Assembly (NCBI GenBank): GCA_963681505.1
Contig: OY811978.1
Location: 7,424,586-7,488,585 of the forward strand
Direction of reading: 5' to 3'
From: Eunapius fragilis
Taxonomy: Eukaryota; Porifera; Demospongiae; Spongillida; Spongillidae
DNA length: 64,000 bases
Within the stretch, counting starts at the first letter, position 1; every line of letters starts with the position of its first letter. The notes beneath the pieces are model-generated. The model searched no databases. It saw only the letters and a list, made by a program, of their open reading frames with translations, and was not told the DNA's origin. Positions 34,944 through 46,200 of the stretch are shown piece by piece. The translations under genes and the position numbers were made by a program.

Positions 34944-35859
34944 GTAACATGAAGCTGGATCTCTTTACATCTGTTTATGAGCTCAGGCAGACTTAGCTTC
35001 ATTGATTCAGGATCATAGACACTAGTTAACACATCTGGAAGTGTTGGACTTAGTGATTTTGGCTTTAGTTGATGGCTAAACCCAGGCATAACTGCAAGAA
35101 TAGCAGCCTTCTTAGAGCAGGTGCTTAAAACTCCCAAGAGGTCACTTAGCTCATCCGCTGTCATAGGATCAACATTTTTGAGCACTGGAGTGTCACATTC
35201 TGCAGGCAAATCACTTATATCAACTGCATCATCAAACTTTTGTTTTTTTTTTTCATTTTCATAAGCCCTTTCTCCTGTCGCAGTTGCGGAATCTCTAATT
35301 CGAACACGAGCTTCAATCCAAAAAAGTAAAGCGGCAACGTGAGTGCAAGCCTCACCTAGTCCGGCTACACAATCACAGTGAGCTGTGACAACTTTCCCCG
35401 TCTTCTCAGCGATGATCCAAGGTACAAGAGGCTTCTTATTAAGGCTTTGTGAGTGAAAAACCTGGGGAAGACAACTGCATTTGCACTATGGCTATTGTAA
35501 TGATTAATAACAAAGCTCACTCTTCCTTTCACAACTTCTAAGTCATTCTTCAACATCGATTGGATATCCCGCACCCAGCCTTCAGTAACTTGATTAAAGG
35601 CTTCAAGGCTCTTATAGCACTTAAGTTGTTGTGAAGTATACGCACTATGTGAGAAAAGCAAGTAGTTGACGATATCAGGGTACGTAATAGCAGGAAGAGC
35701 TTCATCGTTATCGTCTAGTGATGCGTAGCATGGGTCGAAGTCTAGGTAAGGATCGATGAAACCAATACAGGCGATTTTAGCTTTGTATCTTTCCTTTGAT
35801 TCTGAGTCGAGCGAACAAAGATATTCCGATTCACACGCTGTTTTACTGCTACACGCCAT
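34944..35859 (-). pseudogene. SWIM-YqaJ gene, N-terminal part
   Basis: The gene starts at an ATG at 35857-35859 and codes for YLLFSHSAYTSQQLKCYKSL and WVRDIQSM, then, after a frameshift near 35390, a SWIM zinc finger (CDCVAGLGEACTHVAALLFW). A linker follows (TPVLKNVDPMTADELSDLLG) and the sequence reaches the retrotransposon at 34944. The YqaJ catalytic part continues at 32177. SWIM fingers bind DNA or protein. The combination with YqaJ is typical of this kind of element. Confidence 0.8.
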
Positions 35860-35877
35860 TTGCTCAATCCTCTAAAT

Positions 35878-36170
35878 ATGGCGACCGGATATCGTTACCA
35901 TGGTCACGTATATCCGTGGGAACCCTCTATAGTACGCCTGGAGCTTGAAAATGCGATAATTCAGGCATCTCAACAGTTGGGTTATGCGACGATTCGTCCA
36001 GCCCAGAACAGAGCTATCAAAAGCTTAATGGAAGGGCGTGATGTTTTTATTAGCTTGCCGACGGGGAGTAGAAAGTCGCTATGCTTCTCTGTGATACCCT
36101 ACGCGTTCGATTACCTCTACAAACGCGTTGGCAGTATCGTGGTGGTCGTTTCACCCTTGATTGCTAAGTA
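35878..36170 (+). pseudogene. RecQ-like helicase N-terminal fragment
   Basis: The plus frame reads LGYATIRPAQNRAIKSLMEG, then DVFISLPTGSRKSLCFSVIP and SIVVVVSPLI, which match RecQ motifs 0, I and Ia. Walker A has Arg where RecQ proteins have Gly (GSRKS). After 36165 the sequence turns into a short tandem duplication and stops at 36234. The start codon lies only 18 bp from that of the divergent SWIM-YqaJ gene. It is a truncated gene or a captured fragment. Confidence 0.78.
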
Positions 36171-36252
36171 TTGGGCTATTCCATTTAATGCACAGACGAT
36201 TCCATTTAATGCGCAGACGGAGGGAGATCTTTGATTTCAGGTACTTTCCAAT

Positions 36253-36564
36253 TTATCGTGCAGTGACAATTAAGTACTTCTTGATCGAGTCGAAGCACCT
36301 TGGACACAAGTACCCTGATTCATACTCTCTCCCAGATTCCTTTGTTTTAGTTGTCTCGATAGGTAAACCCATTAAAACCGCTCTGCAGCGTTGCGATGTC
36401 GTACTAGCAAGCTGCCTCCTATTCGTGCATTCTAAAACCGGAGCGTCGCACAACTTGCATCTATTCATTTTACAAACGTATTGACCAATGACACCGTTAA
36501 TGAGTGTTGACGCGACACTTACACCCAATGACGTCATAACTGTTACGAACGTGCGTAGAACCAA
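36253..36564 (-). CDS. Cys-rich open frame, possible zinc-binding exon
   Basis: The 103-codon frame has CKLCDAPVLEC and GYLCPRCFDSIKK, two C-x-x-C pairs about 50 residues apart, resembling zinc-binding N-terminal domains found in some transposon-linked proteins. I do not recognise the family. It lies inside the right end of the THAP/YqaJ element. The lack of a partner exon makes it uncertain. Confidence 0.4.
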   Translation of the reverse strand: MVLRTFVTVMTSLGVSVASTLINGVIGQYVCKMNRCKLCDAPVLECTNRRQLASTTSQRCRAVLMGLPIETTKTKESGREYESGYLCPRCFDSIKKYLIVTAR

Positions 36565-36909
36565 TTTGGTTAGCTAGTTTCCCAGACCACTTCTAGCTGC
36601 TAGTGTGATCTGGGAACGAGACACCTCTAGCGTAGGGGTGATACAGTAATCCATCCGCAGCTGCTAGTGTGGTCTGGGAACGAGACTATGTCGGGTGGGT
36701 TTCAGGGCAGGTAGATTAGACTGCTATCAGTTGCGGCATTAATTTACGCAGTGCCACTTGGCTAAAGAAAAGAATGGCTGCACTTGGCCTAAGGAGGAGA
36801 ATGTGTTGCCAAACACCTATCGCTTTGGTTTATGCCGCCATCAAGGTGCTTGCTTGAGTACATGTACATGTGTCGTGAACCTTTATTTATAGGTTTTTCC
36901 TTATTGTAG

Positions 36910-37278
36910 ATCGAGGTACAAACCTCAAACGGCCTGTTGGGGTACCGAGCTATGTGGACACTGCTACAAACCAAATACGACTTTACTGTGAAACGGTATG
37001 CATTATTTCGTGTTCTTAAATGGTCCTCTAATTTTGTACAACAGGTGTACTGTAATGATGCTGCTAGCTATGGCTGATCCTAAGGGTACTGCACAAAGGA
37101 AGAAGCACAAACTCCAAAGGCGAACCTATCAGTCCAAGGTCGCATGGTGATGTTGCATGCATATGATGCTACATTAATCTCAGTGGTTTTATAGGGTCCA
37201 GATTGATGTTGGCACTTAGATGGGTATGACAAGTTGAAACCATTTGGGTTTCCTATTCATGGTTGTATTGATGAGTAA
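36910..37278 (+). pseudogene. Integrase-core (rve-like) gene fragment, three exons
   Basis: Exons 36910-36995, 37045-37138 and 37195-37278 have GT-AG borders and matching phases. They read LLGYRAMWTLLQTKYDFTVK, then TVMMLLAMADPKGTAQRKKH and LQRRTYQSK, then WHLDGYDKLKPFGFPIHGC. The WHLDGYDKLKP segment with its first catalytic Asp belongs to an integrase-core family common in invertebrate genomes. A TGA sits just before WHLDG, and the frame ends at TAA after IDE, so the copy is dead. Introns are 49 and 56 bp. Confidence 0.7.
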
Positions 37279-37640
37279 AGTTTATTAACATCCCAGTGTG
37301 ATTTTGATTCTATACATTTCTTTACCAAAGATTTTCACGTAAAATACTGTGACTGGAGGTTCATCCTTAAGTACAAATGCAAGGAAACACAGAATAAAAT
37401 GTAGCACAGATTACAATTATAAGCAGCAGAGTGCCTTAGTTTATATGGTACATGTACATACATACAAATACATACCACCCAGCTTGTAAACACCATACTG
37501 ACAGGAATACTGGAAGGAGTCAGTACACTGTGCAAAAAACCTAGTATACGCTAGCGTATATTTTTGCGTATATTTCGCGTATACCATCAATATACCAAGG
37601 GTAGTGTATATTTCGAATATCCACCTGGTATATTTCAAGA

Positions 37641-38342
37641 ATCCCTAGGTGACAATTATTCATTGTGCGTATTCTCAAAATATCACGAATACGCACACCG
37701 CAATGAATTTGCAACGCATTCAAATCTAAATAACTTACATGTATAACTTTGATATGAATAATTTGAAGCCTCCTATGTGAATTCGAACGTAGAGCATTAT
37801 GGACGTTTACCACTTGAACTATAAGCGTCGGTACGTATCTAAGATATTAATGATGCATGGCATGGCTTAACAAGTGGTTAAGATAAATGAGGAGGACAGG
37901 AATGGGGGTGCGTATGCCAGGGTTATGTGTTATCGCATGCGTCACGTGTGTTATGCTGTGCGATGTTGACCAGTGGGTACTTTTGGCAACACTAGCTAAG
38001 TTAACGAATGCGTAATTGTATGCTGTATACCAGTGGGTCAATGTGTCTACCGGATGGTAGGAAGCATGGGAGGCCATGTATGACCGGGGTCAATCTTTGT
38101 AACCAGGTAGCCCAGCAGGGTGGTGAATTGGCCGCCCATGCAACCATATATTTGCAGCTCATCATTTATATCAGCCATTGTTTTAAAGTGTGTGAGGGAG
38201 TAGGAGTATGGTCACGATCCCCAGTGAGAAGGACCAAGAGTTGCAGAGGTTAGCTGATATGGTTCAAATAGGCCAACAGTATGATCACCACTGAAATAGC
38301 AGTGAAATAGCAGTGACACCTTGTGGTCTTGGCACTTGATAG
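37641..38342. other. No confident gene
   Basis: Intergenic or intronic sequence between the GTATAC-rich repeat and the 154-bp satellite. The last 70 bp are a degenerate partial satellite unit. Nothing else is supported. Confidence 0.4.
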
Positions 38343-39657
38343 GTGAGTTGTACAATTTAATTTATTGTACACCGGCACGTAATCACCACCAGACGTTGAG
38401 GACAGTATGTCCCTAAAGCTTTTCATGCTTTGAGACCTTTCAACCTTGATGGGATCATTGGAGTCACGTGACTTTGGTGGGCGTGGTACTTGAAAGGTGA
38501 GTTGTACCATTTAATGTATTGCACACTTGCACGTAATCACCACCAGACGTTGAGGACAGTATGTCCCTAAAGCTTTTCATGCTTTGAGACCTTTCAACCT
38601 TGACGGGGTCATTGGAGTCACGTGACTTTGGTGGGCGTGGCACTTGAAAGGTGAGTTGTACTATTTAATATATTGCACACTTGCACGTAATCACCACCAG
38701 ACGTTGAGGACAGTATGTCCCTAAAGCTTTTCATGCTTTGAGACCTTTCAACCTTGATGGGGTCATTGGAGTCACGTGACTTTGGTGGGCGTGGCACTTG
38801 AAAGGTGAGTTGTACCATTTAATATATTGCACACTTGCACGTAATCACCACCAGACGTTGAGGACAGTATGTCCCTAAAGCTTTTCATGATTTGAGACCT
38901 TTCAACCTTGATGGGGTCATTGGAGTCACGTGACTTTGGTGGGCGTGGTACTTGAAAGGTGAGTTGTACCATTTAATGTATTGCACACTTGCACGTAATC
39001 ACCACCAGACCTTGAGGACAGTATGTCCCTAAAGCTTTTCATGCTTTGAGACCTTTCAACCTTGATGGGGTCATTGGAGTCACGTGACTTTGGTGGGCGT
39101 GGTACTTTGAAAGGTGAGTTGTACCATTTAATGTATTGCACACTTGCACGTAATCACCACCAGACGTTGAGGACAGTATGTCCCTAAAGCTTTTCATGCG
39201 TTGAGACCTTTCAACCTTGATGGGGTCATTGGAGTCACGTGACTTTGGTGGGCGTGGCACTTGAAATGGGAGTTGTACCATTTAATATATTGCACACTTG
39301 CACGTAATCACCACCAGACCTTGAGGACAATATGTCCCTAAAGCTTTTCATGCTTTGAGACCTTACAACCTTGATGGGGTCATTGGAATCACGTGACTTT
39401 AGTGGGTGTGGCACTTGAAAGGTGAGTTTTACCATTTAATGTATTGCACACTTGCACGTAATCACCACCAGACCTTGAGGACAGTATGTCCCTAAAGCTT
39501 TTCATGCTTTGAGACCTTTCAACCTTGTTGGGTTGGAGTCACGTGACTTTGGTGGGCGTGGTACTTGATAAGGTGAGTTGTACCATTTAATATATTGCAC
39601 ACTTGCACGTAATCACCACCAGACCTTGAGGACAGTATGTCCTTAAGCTTTTCATGC
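38343..39657. repeat. 154-bp satellite, about 8.5 units
   Basis: Units start at 38343, 38497, 38651, 38805, 38959 and then about every 154 bp to 39574. Each runs from GTGAGTTGTACCATTTAAT through CACGTGACTTTGGTGGGCGT. Copies differ by a few percent, for example ACGTTGAGG versus ACCTTGAGG. Each unit leaves a 51-codon frame open on the minus strand, but 154 is not divisible by three, so the array is not one protein. CACGTG and GGGCGTGG are repeated motifs. Confidence 0.92.
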
Positions 39658-39767
39658 TGTCTCAGGTACACAAACTTAATTGATGTGTGTGTAATTAGAA
39701 TATGACATCAGTTGTGTGGCATCATAGATTTTCGGTCACTTCCTGTGATGTGACCATATCGTCCTCT

Positions 39768-39778
39768 TCCCCCCCCCC

Positions 39779-39823
<45 letters not shown>
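39768..39823. repeat. Poly-C followed by TC microsatellite
   Basis: About 21 C residues, then about 17 TC dinucleotides. Such tracts are prone to sequencing error. Confidence 0.9.
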
Positions 39824-39826
<3 letters not shown>

Positions 39827-42022
39827 AACCCCTCTCTTTCTATTTCACTCTTACTGGATATCCATAATGCTCCATTTATACGCAGCACCCATTTATTAAT
39901 ACAAAATTCATCAATTGGAGCCAAGCACAACGTGGCTTGAGCGGAAAAATTACCGTTCGACGTTCTATTCGTCGAAATGAGAAACTGTTGGTGTTGGTTA
40001 GTTGCAAAATGCATTGGCTAATTGGCGGCTCTTCATCCGACAGATTGTACAATGCCCCCTTTGCTGAGCGCGCGTGGTTGGCTTCAATCTCCAAGACCGT
40101 TTCGAATCTTGAGAACGTAACTGCATTGTGTCCCGATCAGGTATCTCATTCTCTCACCATTATGATTTCCCGTAACACGTGGGTAGTACCTCAACCGGTG
40201 GTAAGTAATCATCACCTTTTTTTTCTCGAGTCAAATTTAGAGACGTCATAAAAACTAGCAAAGGCAGAGCGGGTAAGAGATTGCGTATTCATTCACGCTT
40301 GCTGTTTATCAGTGTCTGTTGTCAGAATTGAATTGAATACAAATTACTGATACGAAGAGCGGAGATAGAGAAGTAGCGGATTGCTTTGGAGTATAAGGTA
40401 AAGGCTTCAACCCTGTATATTCCCTGCAGCTAGACAAGGAAAGCTCAGATTCAGCTGAGCTTGTCAAGCAATCCCGCCGTCAGTGTAGGCCTCTGTTTGC
40501 ATTTGTATCGTATGGATGCTCTATTTTGCTGTAGCTATATGGACTATGGTGACAGTACAGGGAAGCAGTTTGAAGCCTACGCTCAACTACTGCCGCGCGT
40601 TTCGTTAGAAGAGGATGCAATGGATTTCTGAGCAACTCGTGGCAACGGCGGGTTGGAGGGCCACTACTGGAGTATATCCTTCCTTGATGGCTGGAGAGCT
40701 TGAACGTTGTCTATTGATTGTATTGCTTTATTTAATATTGATAATAATTTTAATACTAATCAAGCCAGTATACAACGAACATAATCGGGTGGCGTACCCA
40801 ATACAGTATACGGTCAACGTAGGTACAGTGTTGTATCCGGAGATATTAATTAAATCCTCCATAAACGCACGTGATACATTTGAGGATACTCGAAATATAC
40901 GCAGTGCGAAATTGGTTCTATACGCAAAATATACCAGTGGGATACTTCGCGTATACGCACGCGTATATTCATGCGTATACTCGAAATATACGCAAAATAT
41001 ACAATAGCGTATATCCTATTTTTTGCACAGTGGTAGTTTCTTATTTGGAAGCTCCATCAGAAATTCAGTGAGTATATTGGTAATTATTTATGTGGTTTAA
41101 TTTATTTATTTTTATTTATATGATTAATATTTCATAAGAATCACTGCGCGGAAGTATACCGTATACAGAGTAGCGCAGACACTGCATACTAAGTCATATA
41201 CGGATACATATGCAGAAACTCTAGTATCCGGACACATATGGGGACTCGTATGTGAGAAGACTAGTATGAGGAACAGAATGCTGTGCAATATTCAGAGGGG
41301 CCGAATGCGGAGCAGTAAGAAGGGGATATGCAGATCGATTTAACAAGTGGAAATACCGTCAAATACGTATGCCTGTAAGGTTCTTGTGCAGCATTCATAA
41401 AGAAGCAACGCGCTTGTCTGCGGACAGCTGTGATGGAGCTAGCTATAATCCTTGGTCAGCAGGCATCACTCATAATATTCTTTTTTTTTGATTTTATTAT
41501 TTTGTTATCTGTATCACGTGACTAGCACTTAATAGTTTATAGACCGCAGGGGGGAAGCACTTTGGAGTCTGGAGGGGTTAGTCAATTTTATCTAACAGCA
41601 TGCATGGAGTACTTCCCCGTAGCATGCATGCCGATTGGGTTACTTGCCTTTCAGATATAGCAGAGATAATATATATTATATAGACGCGGCACGCACCTAT
41701 TCCTGAACAAAACGATGTCTCATAACAGGGTGCTGGACGCGGTTGGCGGCATCTTTTGATAATGGGGACTAACACATAGGAGATGGTTGATTTGCGGGTT
41801 AGATGTTTATATAATATAAAACTTTTTGAACACACACGTGCATACACTCGCACGCATTCACACACATGTGCACACACGCGCACATGTTGCACACATACTC
41901 GGATCATGTATGCACTGATAGTCTTTCGTATCTGCTCAGATAGACATGCATAAACTTTAAGGTGCAACCATTGTGTGCTATGGGTATGTGTACTGTCTGT
42001 TACGTGTGTATTCTCTCCACAA
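39824..42022. other. Unassigned sequence with two open frames
   Basis: A 104-codon plus frame (39937-40251) and a 130-codon plus frame with a hydrophobic stretch LLIVLLYLILIIILILI (40615-41007) are open. Neither carries a motif I know, and the second runs into the GTATAC-rich repeat. I see no promoter or splice evidence. Confidence 0.35.
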
Positions 42023-42201
42023 ATGGCAGCCTCGTTAGATATTGATGACCCCACATCAGAGATGGAATTGATTCAGGTTATAATACACACTTCATTCAAC
42101 ACACAACACAACTGACAGTCAGTTGCTCAGTTGCATGTGCACATGTTACTTGTGTGTATTTTCTCTATCCTAGAAAACATACACGCCGGGCATATTCAAA
42201 G
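42023..42201 (+). CDS. Candidate first two exons of an unrecognised host gene
   Basis: Exon 42023-42076 (ATG start, MAASLDIDDPTSEMELIQ) is followed by a 97-bp intron (CAG/GTTATA to TCTATCCTAG) and exon 42174-42201 (KTYTPGIFK), which ends at AG/GTGAGT. All four borders and the phases fit. I could not follow the gene past the poly-G tract at about 42409 and do not recognise the protein. It would lie on the plus strand inside the span of the NF-kappaB-like gene. Confidence 0.4.
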
Positions 42202-42701
42202 GTGAGTTGAATTTAAAACATCGGCAAACAAGGTATTGTTGACAGAAGTGCAAATGGTGTGGGATGGGCATAACTCTGCCAGTTAGGGTCTATGAAGAAG
42301 TGCTCTAAGCTTACCCATTGTGATCTGGTCTGGGGGCGAAGCTAGAAGTTTTGCTTTTCAGGTAAAACTAATACTTCTTAATCCTGCTTGGTGGCAGGAG
42401 ACAGGGGAAGGGGGGGGGGGGGGGGGGGGGGGGATGTGCCACTGGGATGGGATGGTTTTAACTCTAGTCTTTATGGATACTTCTTTTTGGAAGGGATTGC
42501 TATGTAACTTGAGTCATATGATCAGTTTATGCAGACCTGGAACAATTGAGCTGCTGATAAGGACATGCACCTCAATCAGCTGCAACCAATGGACTTTTGT
42601 TGACTACATTTTATTTGAATGCTGAATTGCTTTGTATATTCCTGTTCCAAACTGTTATTTGAAGAATTCTATGGCTGTCTCAATCACTCACAAACTACAC
42701 A

Positions 42702-42740
<39 letters not shown>

Positions 42741-45350
42741 GCACACCTAATCATATTCATACTTACCTCAAACCTTAGAAACAGCTGCAACTACATGTCA
42801 ACAAGCCATATATGGAACAATCTGGAAGCATATAAGCACATTCATTAGAACAGGTTTCTGTTCTGATCTGGAATGAGACTATAGCTCAAAATCCTTTACA
42901 TTTTTCTGGCACAATGGACGCTCGGAGAATCGAACGTACAGAAGCCAATGCTATGATTCTCTTACCACTTCAATATAATAAGAAAAAACTGTATGTGCCC
43001 ACCCCCGCCCACTCCATCTTTACACCTGGCTATGCTCCGTTTGTATACACACAATAATATCTCAAACTTCTCACAGCGAATACTTATAGTGGACTGCAAA
43101 AAATTTGTGTACATAAATATCGATGTATCATTACTAAAGTAAACCAAATATTTAGGGGACATAGGATTATCAATAGGTACTATTATAGGATCTCACACAT
43201 AACTCAATCTTTTAATTATATATTATGATATATGCCCATGAATTGTAATATGAATATATGTAATTGTAACAATTATAATCTGATTTGTATCATAAAAAAG
43301 AACGACCAAAGTTATTCTGTGCCTTTAAAACATTCGTTACACAATGGAATATGCCCCTGGGTCACTATAGCCTCTATTGCACGTAAATATTATATATTAA
43401 GTTGGCTATATCAGTGTAGGCGGGGCACAATAACACTGAAATTGATGTCCAAAGATATCATCGAATAGATGTCAGTAAGTCACCTGCTGAACACATCTGT
43501 TGCACAAGGCCAAAGTTGAAATGACGCGGTACAACGCTGGCAGTGTTGCATACTTTCAACCAAGTGCTCAATGACTGATTTTTAATATTATAATGACCGA
43601 GGTCATTGACAGATCAGAGATGATACTATCTTGGGCCGGGTAATCGGCAGTAAATAATTATAAATGCAAGTTTGAAGTACAGAATACATTGGAAAGCAAT
43701 AACGGAATTAATTTCTGTGTACTGCAGCTTTAGTTATTGCTATTCTGAATGTAGCGCTCAATTGCAGTTTATATATGTACCCTAATTCCGATCTCAGCGA
43801 TATTTTAGCATGACCAAACTTTATCTTGTTCCAAATACAGTGAAATGTACCCCGCTGAGTCGAATTCTGTTGCACATAAGTCGACTATAAGCGTTAAAAC
43901 AAGTGTACTATAATGTGGGCGGGGCACAATAACAATCCTTACAACACCGATTCTTCCAAATTAAAACTACGTTCCAGCATGATTTCATCATGCACTACAC
44001 AAGCCAGGTCAAAGTCGGATGACATTAGTGTTGCATAGTTTGGACTATCCAGTGGCAGGGTTTAATACAGACTGAAAGCATTGGTTTGAGGCCTCTGGTT
44101 CCCATGCACCATGTGACATGTGGTCTTAAACATAATCCATGACAGTGCGAGTTTAACAAATTGAATCCGCAATGGTGTACTAATATATATTTAATGGTGT
44201 TCCCTGATGACACGATGGGCTTGAAAATCCAAACCAGATGTCGATGAGTCCTAAGGTGGGATACAAAGGTGTGTATTACACATGCATGAACACTAAACAA
44301 CCGCGAACAATGTAAGTGTACTCACAAGCTTGGCACATCATGGGTGCATGACACTCATGGTACCTCCCTCCCCATGTGCTGCACCACGTGATGCCCCCAC
44401 CTCCCTGTCAATCATCAATTTGGTTCAAATTTATTGTGCAAGCTCATATAACGACATAGACATAGCATTACAACACAACACACAATGAGCCATGTGTATG
44501 CATTTGGAGGGGTGGTCCCTCACACGGCTCCTGGAAAAAACCTACAGAAAAACCACTCCCACATCACATTACAAAAGACACATACTACACACAGTTCCAT
44601 TTTGTGCCTTGAACACTCCAGTTCAACATCTTGTTACGTTGTCCTGTCTCGCTGTCAATGAACACTCAACTGGAATCTGCCTAAAAAATAAAAACACAAA
44701 CAGAAAAGTTTAGGCTGACAATTCCTATGTGCACATTAAACCCCATCAAGCATGTTGCAGCGTCACATTCCGTGCAGCCAATCACATTGCAAAGGCGTAG
44801 ACAATGGTGGGAGGAAGAGAGGGGGGGCTTTAGCCCCCCCAGATTTTTGCAGTTGAGTTATAAAAATTTCTGAAGTTGTTAAAAATCAATTGTAAAGTGC
44901 ACACTATTCAATAGAGTTGTATGTGACATGCCACACACATGTATTACAATTGCATCCCACACTTGCAATTGCTGATTGTACAACTCTTTGGTTTCTGTGT
45001 AGCAAGCCAGGAGAGCAACGACATCGTATTCACAATCAAAACCCACGCGCACACGCAAAAGTAACCACAAATAACCCCACCCTTAAAAACTAGTCTACAC
45101 CCTTGCATTTGGGAGGGAGCTAAGTTTCTGTCAAATTTGTTGTACAGAAACATGTATAATACCTAAGGGCACACACACACATACAATAGAAAATGAAGTG
45201 CAGATTTAGGGCAGGGAGGGGGGACGGGGGGCATTACGTGTAACTGTTTAACTGAGACCGGCTAGGCCAGGAGACATACGGTGACAATTTAGTTAAAGTA
45301 TGGACAGCATGTGCTATGTTAGAAGAAGCTGCTGCAGTCACAAATCATTA
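42202..45350. other. Unassigned sequence with simple repeats
   Basis: Includes a G run at about 42409-42433, a CA tract at 42699-42733, and a short direct repeat GGCGGGGCACAATAACA near 43419 and 43915. A G/C-flanked segment GGGGGGGCTTTAGCCCCCCC lies near 44821. Open frames are short and without motifs. Confidence 0.4.
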
Positions 45351-45352
45351 TT

Positions 45353-46200
45353 GTGGGGGAGCACAGTACACCATGGGCAGATACAGGGGGGGTGGGGTTG
45401 CAACCCCCCCCCTCCCTCCCCATTTCATATACGTTTCCTCCCCCCCCTTCCGCTAGGCAGCCCCCCCCTCTTAGAGTGTCTGGCCTGAAGCGTACAGCAC
45501 CCTCCCCCCTGCATGCTTTCCATATCGCGGATCTGACCTGCTGCAGTGCAATCCTCCTTTTCGATATCAGCCCCTGTACACTGATGCTCTCCGACCATGC
45601 ACATCATCAGCACAGCTCTCAACGTGGGTGCGACATACGTGGTGCGTTAATCGACGGAGCAAAACCAATCACAGCTTAATACTGCATGACCGTGACAGCC
45701 AGTTGTATTGATGCCTTGGTGTAAAACAAAGTTCCAGGCCTATTGAAATTGTTTGTAAGCCGCTAAACAAAGCACATACACACATACATCAATGATCTGA
45801 TCATGCATTAGGCAGAAACAATTTCATATCCACAGGGCTTTATAGTACCTCAGCTGCGCTGGGCTTCGATTGGAGGTTATTGACAAATAATATTTAGTCG
45901 CGTGGTCACGTGTTTCTTGGCGCTAAAAATGGCTGTATGAAAAGTAGCACTGGCGGACGGAGGGGGGGGGTTGGGGGGGTTGCAACCCCCCCTTTCCTCC
46001 TATTACATAATACGCAAAATGCGGCATAAGTAAAAAAAACTCGTAATTTTTTCATGCATTTTAGCACACCGAATTAACGTTTTCAAAAGCTTCCGCGCTT
46101 CGCGCGGGAGGGGGCACATCCCCCTCCCGCACCCTCCCCCTTTTGGTGATCCCCCTCCACTACAACCCCCCCTTTCTTTAAATCCTGCGTCCGCCACTGA
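45353..46200. mobile_element. G/C-tract MITE-like repeats
   Basis: At 45951-46200 the ends mirror each other: CACTGGCGGACGGAGGGGG on the left and TCCTGCGTCCGCCACTGAG on the right. Long G and C runs and a TTCCGCGCTTCGCGCGGGA hairpin lie inside. A related G-to-C segment lies at about 45380-45470. The same style recurs at 61510-61960. This looks like a small non-autonomous family whose ends accumulate homopolymers. Confidence 0.55.

Larger units (their letters stand above)
29329..36686 (+). mobile_element. ISL2EU-like DNA transposon with THAP transposase and YqaJ nuclease
   Basis: The first and last 41 bases are identical inverted repeats beginning GTCTCGTTCCCAGACC, with further subterminal similarity. 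They are flanked by TA on both sides (29327-29328, 36687-36688). A second diverged copy of the terminal motif lies at 36569-36623. The element holds a plus-strand THAP-DDE transposase and a minus-strand SWIM-YqaJ-PHD gene. A THAP-type transposase with a YqaJ nuclease and 2-bp duplications is, as I recall, the signature of the ISL2EU superfamily. The 7,358 bp include a nested LTR element at 32178-34943. Confidence 0.82.
37525..41034. repeat. Inverted pair of GTATAC-rich repeats
   Basis: Sequence at about 37527-37640 (CACTGTGCAAAAAACCTAGT, then repeated GCGTATA) is mirrored at about 40900-41034, which ends TTTTTTGCACAGTG. The two may be the ends of one 3.5 kb element or two separate small elements. 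No transposase was found between them, and no clear target duplication. Confidence 0.45.

Noticed and set aside
38343-39657. CRISPR-like array
   Set aside because: Units are contiguous 154-bp tandem copies without unique spacers, in a eukaryotic genome.
39937-40251. 104-codon plus-strand frame as a gene
   Set aside because: No motif, no homologous feel, and overlapping antisense frames of similar length.
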